64,000 bases of DNA from Hansschlegelia beijingensis. Lineage in GTDB: Bacteria; Pseudomonadota; Alphaproteobacteria; Rhizobiales; Methylopilaceae. Below are positions 38,651 to 46,011 of this stretch, one piece after another (position 1 is the stretch's first letter; the number at the start of each line of letters is the position of its first letter). The position numbers and the translations under genes were made by a program. Under the pieces are notes generated by a model that was not told the origin of the DNA, made no database searches, and saw only the letters and a program-made list of their open reading frames with translations. The stretch spans positions 124,001 to 188,000 of the forward strand of contig NZ_JACIDR010000007.1 in the NCBI RefSeq assembly GCF_014196425.1, read 5' to 3'.

Positions 38651-38773
38651 ATGCCGGCGCGAACGCCCCTATCTCCGCGCCTGCCCAATTTCGCGCGTGC
38701 CTGTGTCGTGTGTCGGGTTGGCGGGAACTCCCCGCCGGGCAACCCGATGGCCGGAAATCCCAACCGGCTCTAA
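38651..38773 (+). CDS. Candidate 40-residue leader peptide upstream of ornithine decarboxylase
   Basis: ATG 38651 to TAA 38771-38773 encodes a 40-residue peptide containing ARACVVCRVGGNSPPG and ending MAGNPNRL. No strong ribosome binding site is visible. It is listed because the stop codon abuts the 5' arm (38773-38782) of the long-range helix in the leader, an arrangement that would let a ribosome at its end affect folding, as shown for SpeFL before speF in enterobacteria. The codons also form part of two hairpins, so the frame may be accidental. Comparative data would decide. Confidence 0.3.
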   Translation: MPARTPLSPRLPNFARACVVCRVGGNSPPGNPMAGNPNRL

Positions 38774-39112
38774 GTCGCCTCTCCGGCGGCGGACGCGACG
38801 TGAAGCAACGACGTAGAGGGCTTTTTTGGTCTCTCCCGGCTCTCCACAGGCCGGGGTCACTGAAGAGGCGACTACATCCTTGCCGGGCGCGCGGGTCGCG
38901 GGTTCATCCCAAGTCCCAAGCGTGGCGAAGACCTGATCGGCCGGATTCCATCCGTCCCGAAGGTCGTCGCGACTACGGCGTGATCGACGGCCGCAGCCCC
39001 GAGGGAGGCGGTCACGGAACGGCGCATCTATCGGACGGCCGCGTCTCCACAGCGCGGCCGAACGGAGGGCGTCCATCCACCGGCCACTGACGTTGCTTGG
39101 GGACTTCCCGCC
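38710..39112 (+). ncRNA. speF-type leader RNA of the ornithine decarboxylase gene
   Basis: The roughly 400-base untranslated leader directly before the decarboxylase is rich in structure. A hairpin at 38714-38746 has CGGGTTG/CAACCCG with GCGGG/CCCGC inside. A second at 38750-38768 pairs GCCGG/CCGGC. A long-range helix pairs AGTCGCCTCT (38773-38782) with AGAGGCGACT (38864-38873). Further hairpins lie at 38835-38855 and 39036-39060, both with loop TCTCCACAG. The 5' arm of the long-range helix can instead pair with AGAGGGC (38815-38821), which precedes T6. Position and layout fit the alphaproteobacterial speF motif known from comparative genomics; the identification is from memory, not a covariance-model search. 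Confidence 0.65.
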
Positions 39113-40270
39113 ATGACCTCCCATCTCGACGCTCTCGGCAACGACCGAGTCCGACGTTTCCTCGCCGAGGGCCAGTCCGACGGGCCGGTGCTCGTCGTCG
39201 ACAGCGAGGTCGTGCGCGCGAACTACGCCAAGTTCGCGCACGCGCTGCCGGACACGCGCGTGTTCTACGCGGTCAAGGCGAACCCCGATCCGAAGATCCT
39301 GAAGCTGCTGGCCGAGCTCGGCTCGTGCTTCGATTGCGCGTCGGTCGCCGAGATCGACATGGCGCTCGCGACCGGCGCGTCGGCCGACCGCATCTCGTTC
39401 GGCAACACGATCAAGAAGGAGCGCGACGTCGCGGCCGCCTACGCCCGTGGCGTGCGCCTGTTCGCCGTCGACTGCCGCGAAGAGGTCGAGAAGATCGAGC
39501 GCGCCGCCCCCGGCGCCAAGGTGTTCTGCCGCATCCTGGCGGACGGCGCGGGCGCCGAATGGCCGCTGTCGCGCAAGTTCGGCTGCGCGCCCGAGATGGC
39601 GGCGGACGTGCTCGAGCACGCCCATGTGCGCGGGCTGATCGCCTATGGCGTGTCGTTCCACGTCGGCTCGCAGCAGAACAATGTCGGCGCGTGGGACGCC
39701 GCGCTCGCCTCCGCGGCGGAGATCTTCCGCGAGTGCGAGCGGCGCGGCCTCGCGCTGTCCATGGTCAATCTCGGCGGCGGCTTCCCGACCCGCTATCTGC
39801 GCGACGTCCCGGCGGTCGAGGCCTATGGCGCGTCGATCTTCGAGGCCCTGCGCGCGCATTTCGGCAACCGCATCCCCGAGACCATCATCGAGCCGGGCCG
39901 CGGCATGGTCGGCGACGCCGGCTGGATCGAGGCGGAGGTCGTGCTGGTGTCGAAGAAGTCGGACGCCGAGGACGAGATCCGCTGGGTCTATCTCGACATC
40001 GGCAAGTTCGGCGGCCTCGCCGAGACGATGGACGAGGCGATCCGGTACCCGATCCGCACCGCCCATGACGGCGGCGCGACGGCGCCCTGCGTCCTCGCCG
40101 GTCCGACCTGCGACTCCGCCGACGTGCTGTACGAAAAGACGCCGTATCCCCTGCCGGTCAGCCTCTCGATCGGCGACAAGGTTCTGATCGAGGCCTGCGG
40201 CGCCTACACCACCACCTATGCGGCGGTGGCCTTCAACGGCTTCCTGCCGCTCGCTTCGCACGTCATCTGA
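39113..40270 (+). CDS. speF: Ornithine decarboxylase (fold type III, PLP)
   Basis: This enzyme converts ornithine to putrescine, the precursor of homospermidine made by the synthase at 42180. The 385-residue protein is of the alanine racemase-like type III fold, not the bacterial aspartate aminotransferase fold. The PLP Lys is in RVFYAVKANPDP; GVSFHVGSQQNN, MVNLGGGFPTRY and IIEPGRGMVGDAGW bind cofactor phosphate and substrate; the active-site Cys is in GPTCDSADVLYEK. Lysine or dual specificity cannot be excluded. It is preceded by a structured leader and followed by an acetyltransferase after 11 bases. Type III enzymes with this leader are often called speF or odc. Confidence 0.92.
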   Translation: MTSHLDALGNDRVRRFLAEGQSDGPVLVVDSEVVRANYAKFAHALPDTRVFYAVKANPDPKILKLLAELGSCFDCASVAEIDMALATGASADRISFGNTIKKERDVAAAYARGVRLFAVDCREEVEKIERAAPGAKVFCRILADGAGAEWPLSRKFGCAPEMAADVLEHAHVRGLIAYGVSFHVGSQQNNVGAWDAALASAAEIFRECERRGLALSMVNLGGGFPTRYLRDVPAVEAYGASIFEALRAHFGNRIPETIIEPGRGMVGDAGWIEAEVVLVSKKSDAEDEIRWVYLDIGKFGGLAETMDEAIRYPIRTAHDGGATAPCVLAGPTCDSADVLYEKTPYPLPVSLSIGDKVLIEACGAYTTTYAAVAFNGFLPLASHVI

Positions 40271-40281
40271 CGGAGGCGTCG

Positions 40282-40827
40282 ATGATCCTGATCAGGGACG
40301 AGGCTCCGGCTGACGCCGGGGCCCGCGAGGCGCTGCTCGATCGCGCGTTCGGCCCGGCGCGGTTCATGAAGACGTGCGAGCGGCTGCGCGAGCGGCGCTT
40401 GCCGGCTCAGGGCCTGTCCTTCGCCGCGGAGGACGCCGATGGCCGCCTGCTCGGCACGCTGCGCTTCTGGCATGTGGCGCTCGGCGGCCGGCCCGGCCTC
40501 ATGCTCGGGCCGCTCGCGGTGGACGAAGCCGCGCGCGGGCTCGGGCTCGGCTCCGCGCTCATGGCGGCGGGTCTCGAGCGGGCACGCCAGCTCGGCCACG
40601 AGGCGGTGATGCTGGTGGGCGACGCGGCCTATTATGGGCGGTTCGGCTTTTCGGCGGATCGCACCGGGCGGCTGACGTTGCCGGGCTGGGTGGACCGTGC
40701 GCGCTTCCTCGCCCTGGAGCTCGCCGACGGCGCCCTTGCGGGCGCAGAGGGGCCGGTGCGCCCCACCGGCGCCATCGCGCTGCCGTTCGGCGAAGCTCCC
40801 CGGCTTCAGCCGCGGCGCGCCGCCTGA
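40282..40827 (+). CDS. GNAT family N-acetyltransferase
   Basis: This 181-residue acetyltransferase has the acetyl-CoA loop LAVDEAARGLGLGSALMAAGLERA and the ending motif YYGRFGFSADRTGRLTLPGW, typical of the YhbS-like GNAT group. GGAGGCG lies just before the ATG. It starts 11 bases after the decarboxylase stop and is probably cotranscribed under the same leader. A polyamine or small-amine acceptor would make sense of that location, but it is inference; the subgroup has varied substrates. Confidence 0.85.
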   Translation: MILIRDEAPADAGAREALLDRAFGPARFMKTCERLRERRLPAQGLSFAAEDADGRLLGTLRFWHVALGGRPGLMLGPLAVDEAARGLGLGSALMAAGLERARQLGHEAVMLVGDAAYYGRFGFSADRTGRLTLPGWVDRARFLALELADGALAGAEGPVRPTGAIALPFGEAPRLQPRRAA

Positions 40828-40840
40828 CGGCGACGCGTCG

Positions 40841-41482
40841 TCACCAGCGCAGCAGACGGGCGCCGAGCGCGGCGCCCGCTGTGGTCACGATCGCAACCCC
40901 GATCGGGTACCAGACGGCCACGAACAGCGGCGAGTCGTCCCGGCAGTGCGCGGCGTAGAACGTCGCGGCGATCGCGGCGGCGAGAACGCCCGCGATGGCG
41001 CCCATGGCGGCCGGCGAGGCCGGCGCCGCGCCGCGAAGCGCCCAGAGCAGCGCCCCGAGCGGAAGCGCCGCGAGCAGCGGGATCATCGCCATGCAGAGCA
41101 GCGCGTTGTAGCCGATGACGCGGGCGGGCCACTCCGCGGACGGGATGACCATCAGCTCGACGCCTACGCCGAGCGCGAGCAGGATCGGGGCGGCCCACAG
41201 CGCCAGGGCGCCGGCGCCGGACGTCGCCGCGGGACGCGTCAGCCGCCGAAGGAACGCCGCCGCCCCTATGGCGAGCGCGATCGTGACCACGAACTTGAAC
41301 ACGTAGCGCACGGAGCCGACCGCGGTCAGGACGTCGGAGCGCGGCCCGATGGTCAGCGCGAAGGCCGCCGCGGCGCACAGCGTCCCGACCGCCACGGCCG
41401 TCCAGAACGCGCCGGTCAGGCGCCGCGGCTTGTTGGCTGCGGCGTCCGCGGTCAGAGCGCCGATCAGCGCCTCGGTCTTCAT
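40841..41482 (-). CDS. nrsF: NrsF family anti-sigma factor (DUF1109)
   Basis: This 213-residue inner-membrane protein has six hydrophobic helices. Two Cys residues (Cys130 in NALLCMAMIP and Cys180 in YAAHCRDDSPLF) lie close to the two conserved Cys described for Caulobacter NrsF, which senses heavy-metal or oxidative stress and holds its sigma factor inactive. The stretch PLFVAVWYPIG after the second Cys is typical of DUF1109. The ATG overlaps the stop of the sigma gene by four bases. It converges with the acetyltransferase gene. Confidence 0.9.
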   Translation of the reverse strand: MKTEALIGALTADAAANKPRRLTGAFWTAVAVGTLCAAAAFALTIGPRSDVLTAVGSVRYVFKFVVTIALAIGAAAFLRRLTRPAATSGAGALALWAAPILLALGVGVELMVIPSAEWPARVIGYNALLCMAMIPLLAALPLGALLWALRGAAPASPAAMGAIAGVLAAAIAATFYAAHCRDDSPLFVAVWYPIGVAIVTTAGAALGARLLRW

Positions 41483-42030
41483 TCCCTGAAACTCCGATAG
41501 GCGGCCGACAGGGCCGCCAGTCCACGATGCAGCGCGACCCGCACTGCTCCTTCGCTCATCTGGAGGCGCTCCGCGGTTCCGCGGATGTCCTCGCCGTCGA
41601 TGGTGATCGACTTGACCACCTCGTGCTGGCGCCCCTTGAGGACGTCGATCAGCCGCTCGGCCTCGCGCGAGGAGAGCTCGCCCTCGGGCTCCGGCGCCGG
41701 CAGCGTCTCGAGGAAATCCTCGATCGGCACGTTGATGCGACGGCCGCGGCGTCGCATGGCGTCGATCACCTTGTTGCGCGCGATCGCCGCGACCCAGGGA
41801 CCCACAGGCTGCCGGGGATCCCAAGAGCCTCGCTTGAGATGGATCGCCAGCAAGGTTTCCTGAACCACGTCCTCGACATCCGCTGCGTCCAGTCCCAGCG
41901 ACGCGCCGCGTCTGCGAACCACCGCCCGGAGAAAGGGCGTCAACGCCTCGAGGAGCAGCCTGTAGGAGGCTGCGTCGCCGGCGTGCGCCGCCTTCATCCA
42001 GGAGGCCCAGTCCCGTTCTTGATGGCGCAC
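41479..42030 (-). CDS. ECF sigma factor of the SigF/ECF16 type
   Basis: This 183-residue ECF sigma factor has region 2 (SLGLDAADVEDVVQETLLAIHLKR, then VGPWVAAIARNKVIDAMRR) and region 4 (GTAERLQMSEGAVRVALHRGLAAL). The adjacent NrsF anti-sigma factor is the hallmark of the group containing Caulobacter SigF. It starts at GTG 42030 with AAGGA six bases upstream. A matching ECF-type promoter lies directly upstream, suggesting autoregulation. Its regulon would be expected to include metal or sulfur-compound stress genes, none of which is adjacent. Confidence 0.92.
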   Translation of the reverse strand: MRHQERDWASWMKAAHAGDAASYRLLLEALTPFLRAVVRRRGASLGLDAADVEDVVQETLLAIHLKRGSWDPRQPVGPWVAAIARNKVIDAMRRRGRRINVPIEDFLETLPAPEPEGELSSREAERLIDVLKGRQHEVVKSITIDGEDIRGTAERLQMSEGAVRVALHRGLAALSAAYRSFRE

Positions 42031-42048
42031 CGGGGATCCTTGTTAAGC

Positions 42049-42076
42049 GATACGCGGAGAGAGCCGGCGGCGTTAC
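42049..42076 (-). promoter_or_regulatory. Probable autoregulated ECF promoter of the sigma-nrsF operon
   Basis: On the minus strand GTAACG (42076-42071) is followed after 16 bases by CGTATC (42054-42049), ending 18 bases before the GTG start. GTAAC with a CG-starting -10 is the form recognised by Caulobacter SigF-type sigma factors. Confidence 0.55.
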
Positions 42077-42179
42077 GCGGAGACCGTCATGTCCGCGTCA
42101 CGCTGCGCGGTTGATTGTCCTGCCCCGTTCGGCCTTTATCGCCGGCGACCAGGCTCGCCGAGCGAAGGAGTTTTGAGGA

Positions 42180-43610
42180 ATGACCGATTATCCGGTGTAC
42201 GCCAAGATCGACGGTCCCATCGTGATGATCGGCTTCGGCTCCATCGGGCGCGGCGTTCTGCCGCTGATCGAGCGACACTTCGAGTATGACAAGAGCCGCA
42301 TCGTCGCCATCGATCCGAGCGACCTCAACAAGCACGTTCTTGACGAATACGGCGTGCCCTTCATCCAGAAGGCCGTCACCCGCGAGAACTACCGCGAGCT
42401 GCTCACCCCTCTCCTGACCAATGGCGGCGGCCAGGGCTTCTGCGTGAACCTGTCGGTCGACACCGGGTCGGTCGACCTCATGGAGCTCTGCCGCGAGCTA
42501 GGCTGCCTCTACATCGACACCGTCAACGAGCCCTGGCTCGGCTTCTACTTCGACAAGACCAAGGGCCCGAGCGAGCGCTCCAACTACGCCCTGCGCCAGA
42601 TGACCCTGGACGCGCGCCGCCGCAACCCCGGCGGCACCACGGCGGTCTCGACCTGCGGCGCGAACCCCGGAATGGTCTCGTTCTTCGTCAAGCAGGCGGC
42701 GCTCAACATCGCCTCCGACATGAAGCTCAACGTGCCGGAGCCGACCTCGCGGGAGGAATGGGCCGCGCTGATGCGCCACATCGGCGTCAAGGGCGTGCAC
42801 ATCGCCGAGCGCGACACGCAGCGCGGCAAGAAGCCGAAGGAGCGCAACGTCTTCCTCAACACCTGGTCGGTCGAGGGCTTCATCTCGGAGGGCCTTCAGC
42901 CGGCCGAGCTCGGCTGGGGAACCCACGAGAAGTGGGCGCCGGCGAACGCCGAGCGGCATCCGGATCCGAACGCGCCGGCGATCTACCTGATGCAGCCGGG
43001 CGCCGCGACCCTGGTGCGCACCTGGTGCCCGACGCCCGGGCCGCAATACGGCTTCCTCGTCACGCACAACGAGTCGATCTCGATCGCCGACTACTTCACC
43101 GTCTGGGAGGACGGCAAGCCGGTCTACCGGCCGACCTGCCACTACGCCTATCATCCCGCCGACGACGCGGTGCTGTCGTGGCACGAGCTGTTCGGCGCGG
43201 AGGGCAAGGTGCAGGACAGGCTGCACGTGCTCGACGAGGACGAGCTGGTCGACGGCGTCGACGAGCTCGGCGTCCTGCTCTACGGCCATGGCAAGGGCGC
43301 CTACTGGTACGGCTCGCAGCTTTCGCTGGAGGAGACGCGCACGCTGGCGCCCTACCAGAACGCCACGGGCCTGCAGGTGACCTCGGCGGTTCTGGCCGGA
43401 ATGGTCTGGGCGCTGGAGAACCCGAACGAGGGCATCGTCGAGACCGACGAGATGGACTTCAAGCGCTGCCTCGAGATCCAGCGCCCCTATCTCGGACCGG
43501 TGAAGGGCTACTACACGGACTGGACGCCGCTCGAGAATCGCCCCGGCCTGTTCCCGGAGAACATCGACGAGAGCGATCCCTGGCAGTTCCGGAATTTCTT
43601 CGTGAGGTGA
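42180..43610 (+). CDS. hss: Homospermidine synthase
   Basis: Hss makes sym-homospermidine from two putrescines in an NAD-dependent reaction; this polyamine is characteristic of many alphaproteobacteria. The 476-residue protein has an N-terminal Rossmann site (IVMIGFGSIGRGVLPLIERH) and the family segments NLSVDTGSVDLMELC, YIDTVNEPWLGFY and GANPGMVSFFVKQAAL. It also has a substrate-site region around VTSAVLAGMVWALENPNEGIVE. AAGGAG and a further GAGG are close to the ATG. It is divergent from the ECF sigma gene and 1.9 kb from the ornithine decarboxylase that supplies putrescine. Confidence 0.97.
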   Translation: MTDYPVYAKIDGPIVMIGFGSIGRGVLPLIERHFEYDKSRIVAIDPSDLNKHVLDEYGVPFIQKAVTRENYRELLTPLLTNGGGQGFCVNLSVDTGSVDLMELCRELGCLYIDTVNEPWLGFYFDKTKGPSERSNYALRQMTLDARRRNPGGTTAVSTCGANPGMVSFFVKQAALNIASDMKLNVPEPTSREEWAALMRHIGVKGVHIAERDTQRGKKPKERNVFLNTWSVEGFISEGLQPAELGWGTHEKWAPANAERHPDPNAPAIYLMQPGAATLVRTWCPTPGPQYGFLVTHNESISIADYFTVWEDGKPVYRPTCHYAYHPADDAVLSWHELFGAEGKVQDRLHVLDEDELVDGVDELGVLLYGHGKGAYWYGSQLSLEETRTLAPYQNATGLQVTSAVLAGMVWALENPNEGIVETDEMDFKRCLEIQRPYLGPVKGYYTDWTPLENRPGLFPENIDESDPWQFRNFFVR

Positions 43611-43698
43611 CCGAGCGGATCCGCGCCGTTCGGCCCGGCCCTGGACCCAAAAAAGGCGGATGCGGCCATCCGGCCGCCCGCCCATTCGGATCGCGCAG

Positions 43699-44193
43699 AT
43701 GACGATCATCGAGCTGATCAGGGCGCTGGCCGAGGACAGCCCGGTCGCGATCTGCCTGACGGACGCCCAGCCTGCGGCGCCCGGGCCGCTGATCCTCTAT
43801 GCAAACCCCGCATTCGCGCTGCTCACGGGCCGGCCGCTCGCGGAGGTGATCGGCGTCAGCCCAAGATTCATGCAGGGCCGCGAGACCCGGCGCCCGACCC
43901 TCGACCTCTTCGCGAAAGCTCTCGCCGAGAAGCAGCGCTTCCACGGGCAGATCACGAATTATCGCGGAGACGGCCGCAAATATCTCGTGGAGATCGACTG
44001 CCGGCCGCTTCTCGGGCCGGACGGCGAACCCACCCATTTCCTCGCCTTCGAGCGGGAGGTCGCGCGCCGTCGCGGGAGGCCGGGAAGCGGCGTCGCCGGA
44101 CGCTTCGAGCCGGTGTCGGTGCCCGACAGCGATCTGCCTGCGGCCCTCAGGAGCATGGCGGCGTTCGCCAGCCTGCCTCCCGCGGCCGAGTAG
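43699..44193 (+). CDS. LOV-like PAS domain protein without the photoactive cysteine
   Basis: This 164-residue protein is one PAS domain plus a short tail. The strand ILYANPAFALLTG and the segment GQITNYRGDGRKYLVEID, then GEPTHFLAFEREVARRR, are those of flavin-binding LOV domains. The helix that carries the adduct-forming Cys (normally GRNCRFLQG) reads GVSPRFMQG here, with Pro55 in place of Cys. A flavin might still bind, but the usual blue-light adduct cannot form. No output domain is attached. The start is ATG 43699. It lies between hss and a chemotaxis receptor with PAS domains. Confidence 0.85.
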   Translation: MTIIELIRALAEDSPVAICLTDAQPAAPGPLILYANPAFALLTGRPLAEVIGVSPRFMQGRETRRPTLDLFAKALAEKQRFHGQITNYRGDGRKYLVEIDCRPLLGPDGEPTHFLAFEREVARRRGRPGSGVAGRFEPVSVPDSDLPAALRSMAAFASLPPAAE

Positions 44194-44228
44194 CCGCCTG
44201 CTGAACGGGCGCGCTGCGGCCGGCGAAA

Positions 44229-44318
44229 TTAACGCTTTTTTAGCGGCCGCCGGTGGTGTTCCGGCGCGTGTGACGGGCGAGTTACCGCCGCGATCAGTCG
44301 CATTTAACGAACAATCAA
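44229..44318. promoter_or_regulatory. Two near-matches to the CtrA box upstream of the chemotaxis receptor
   Basis: TTAA-N7-TTAG lies at 44229-44243 and TTAA-N7-TCAA at 44304-44318, each one base from TTAA-N7-TTAA. They lie 119 and 44 bases before the receptor start. A palindrome CTGCAG-G-CTGCAG follows at about 44326-44338. Confidence 0.35.
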
Positions 44319-44361
44319 CGCAGGTTCTGCAGGCTGCAGCGGTCCATCCACCGAGGCCGCA

Positions 44362-45840
44362 ATGAAGCAGCTGTTCCACAACGACCTGCAGGCGAAGTTT
44401 GCGGCCATCGAGACCTCGCAGGCGATCATCGAGTTCACGCCGGACGGCGAGATCGTGACCGCGAACCGGAACTTTCTTGACGTCGTCGGCTATGAGCTCG
44501 AGGAGATCCGGGGCAAGCATCACAGCATCTTTGTCCCCGAGGAAGACGCGCGCCGCCCGGACTATGCGGCTTTCTGGGAGGCTCTGAGAAGCGGCCAGCA
44601 CCGTTCTGCGGAGTACCGTCGCATCGCCAAGGACGGACGCTCCGTCTGGCTGCAGGCCTCCTACAACCCGGTGCTGCGCCACGGCAGGCCCGTGAGGATC
44701 ATGAAGCTCGCCGTCGACGTCACGGCGCAGAAGCTCAAGGCGGCTGACGACGACGCGCAGATCAAGGCGATCTATCGCTCGCAAGGCGTCATCGAGTTCA
44801 CGCTGGACGGAGTCGTGCTCGACGCCAACGCGAACTTCCTCGCGGTTCTCGGCTACTCGATCGACGAAATCCGCGGGCGACATCACAGCATGTTCGTCGA
44901 GCCGGCCCACGCCCAGAGCGCGGAGTACCGAGCTTTCTGGGACGCCCTTCGTGGCGGCGAGTACAAATCGGCCGAGTTCCGGCGGGTCGGGGCCGGCGGC
45001 CGGGAGATCTGGATCCAGGCCTCCTACAACCCCGTGCTCTCGCCGGACGGCGTTCCGTTCAAGGTGGTCAAGTTCGCGACCGACGTGACCGCCCAGGTTC
45101 AGGATCGCGCCCGGCGGTCCGGCCTGCAGGTGATGATCGACCGGGACGTCAGCGAGATCAGCGACGCGATCTCGGACGTCGCCGCCCAGACCAACGGGGC
45201 CGCCGGCGCCTCCAAGGACGTCTCGGCCAACGTGACCGCCGTGTCGCACGGCGTCGGCGAGCTCGGCGCTTCCATCGGGGAGATCAGCCAGCAGCTCGGA
45301 CGGGCGTTGAGCATCTCGGATCATGCGGTCCGGCAGGCGAAGGAGACCAACGAGGTGGTGTCCGGCCTCGCCGCCTCCGCCGAGCGGATCGGGCAGATCG
45401 TGGACCTGATCGGGAACATCGCGGGCCAGACCAACCTGCTCGCGCTGAACGCCACCATCGAGGCGGCCCGCGCCGGGGAGGCCGGACGGGGCTTCGCGGT
45501 GGTGGCGTCCGAGGTCAAGAACCTCGCATGCCAGACCCGCAAGGCGACGGAGGAGATCGAGACCCAGATCGCGCGCAGCCAGGCCGCGACCGTGAACGCC
45601 GTCGAGGCGATCGAGGCGATCGCGGCGACCATCACCTCGATCAACGAGATCTCCGGCGCCATCGCGGCCGCGGTCGAGGAGCAGAACGCGGTCGCGGCCA
45701 CCATGTCGACCAACATGCAGACCGCGGCCGCGGGCGTAGCGGCGATATCCGCCAGCATGGAGGGCATCGCGAAGGCGACCGGGTCGATCAGCGCGTCGGC
45801 CCACAAGGTGCGCCAATCGTCGCTCGCGATCGCGAGCTGA
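44362..45840 (+). CDS. Soluble methyl-accepting chemotaxis protein with two PAS domains
   Basis: This 492-residue receptor has no membrane segment. Two PAS domains lie at about residues 10-125 and 132-245, sharing [16 protein letters not shown] and [21 protein letters not shown] coiled-coil signalling domain follows with the hairpin tip [37 protein letters not shown]. The layout is that of BdlA- and Aer-like cytoplasmic energy or redox sensors, which signal to CheA. The PAS ligand cannot be read from sequence. No che genes are nearby. AT-rich sequence with CtrA-like boxes lies upstream. Confidence 0.93.
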   Translation: MKQLFHNDLQAKFAAIETSQAIIEFTPDGEIVTANRNFLDVVGYELEEIRGKHHSIFVPEEDARRPDYAAFWEALRSGQHRSAEYRRIAKDGRSVWLQASYNPVLRHGRPVRIMKLAVDVTAQKLKAADDDAQIKAIYRSQGVIEFTLDGVVLDANANFLAVLGYSIDEIRGRHHSMFVEPAHAQSAEYRAFWDALRGGEYKSAEFRRVGAGGREIWIQASYNPVLSPDGVPFKVVKFATDVTAQVQDRARRSGLQVMIDRDVSEISDAISDVAAQTNGAAGASKDVSANVTAVSHGVGELGASIGEISQQLGRALSISDHAVRQAKETNEVVSGLAASAERIGQIVDLIGNIAGQTNLLALNATIEAARAGEAGRGFAVVASEVKNLACQTRKATEEIETQIARSQAATVNAVEAIEAIAATITSINEISGAIAAAVEEQNAVAATMSTNMQTAAAGVAAISASMEGIAKATGSISASAHKVRQSSLAIAS

Positions 45841-46011
45841 GCCCGGCCCGCTAGGCCTGGCCCGCGACGGTCGAAGGCGACGCGCGGCGGGAGGCGCGGC
45901 CCGCCGGCTCCCGCCTGGCCGGCCGCCTTTCGGTCGCGCCGGCGAGCTGGCAGTCCATACAGTTCCCGCAGATGCGAAAGGGCCCGGCGCGGCGCAGCGG
46001 GGCCTGCCGGG

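Noticed and set aside
38640..38816. A second overlapping 58-codon ORF in the ornithine decarboxylase leader
   Set aside because: Very Arg-rich, no ribosome binding site, and it runs through the switch helix instead of ending at it.
43459..45816. A 785-codon minus-strand frame opposite the LOV-like and chemoreceptor genes
   Set aside because: It spans three good plus-strand genes and has shadow-like composition.
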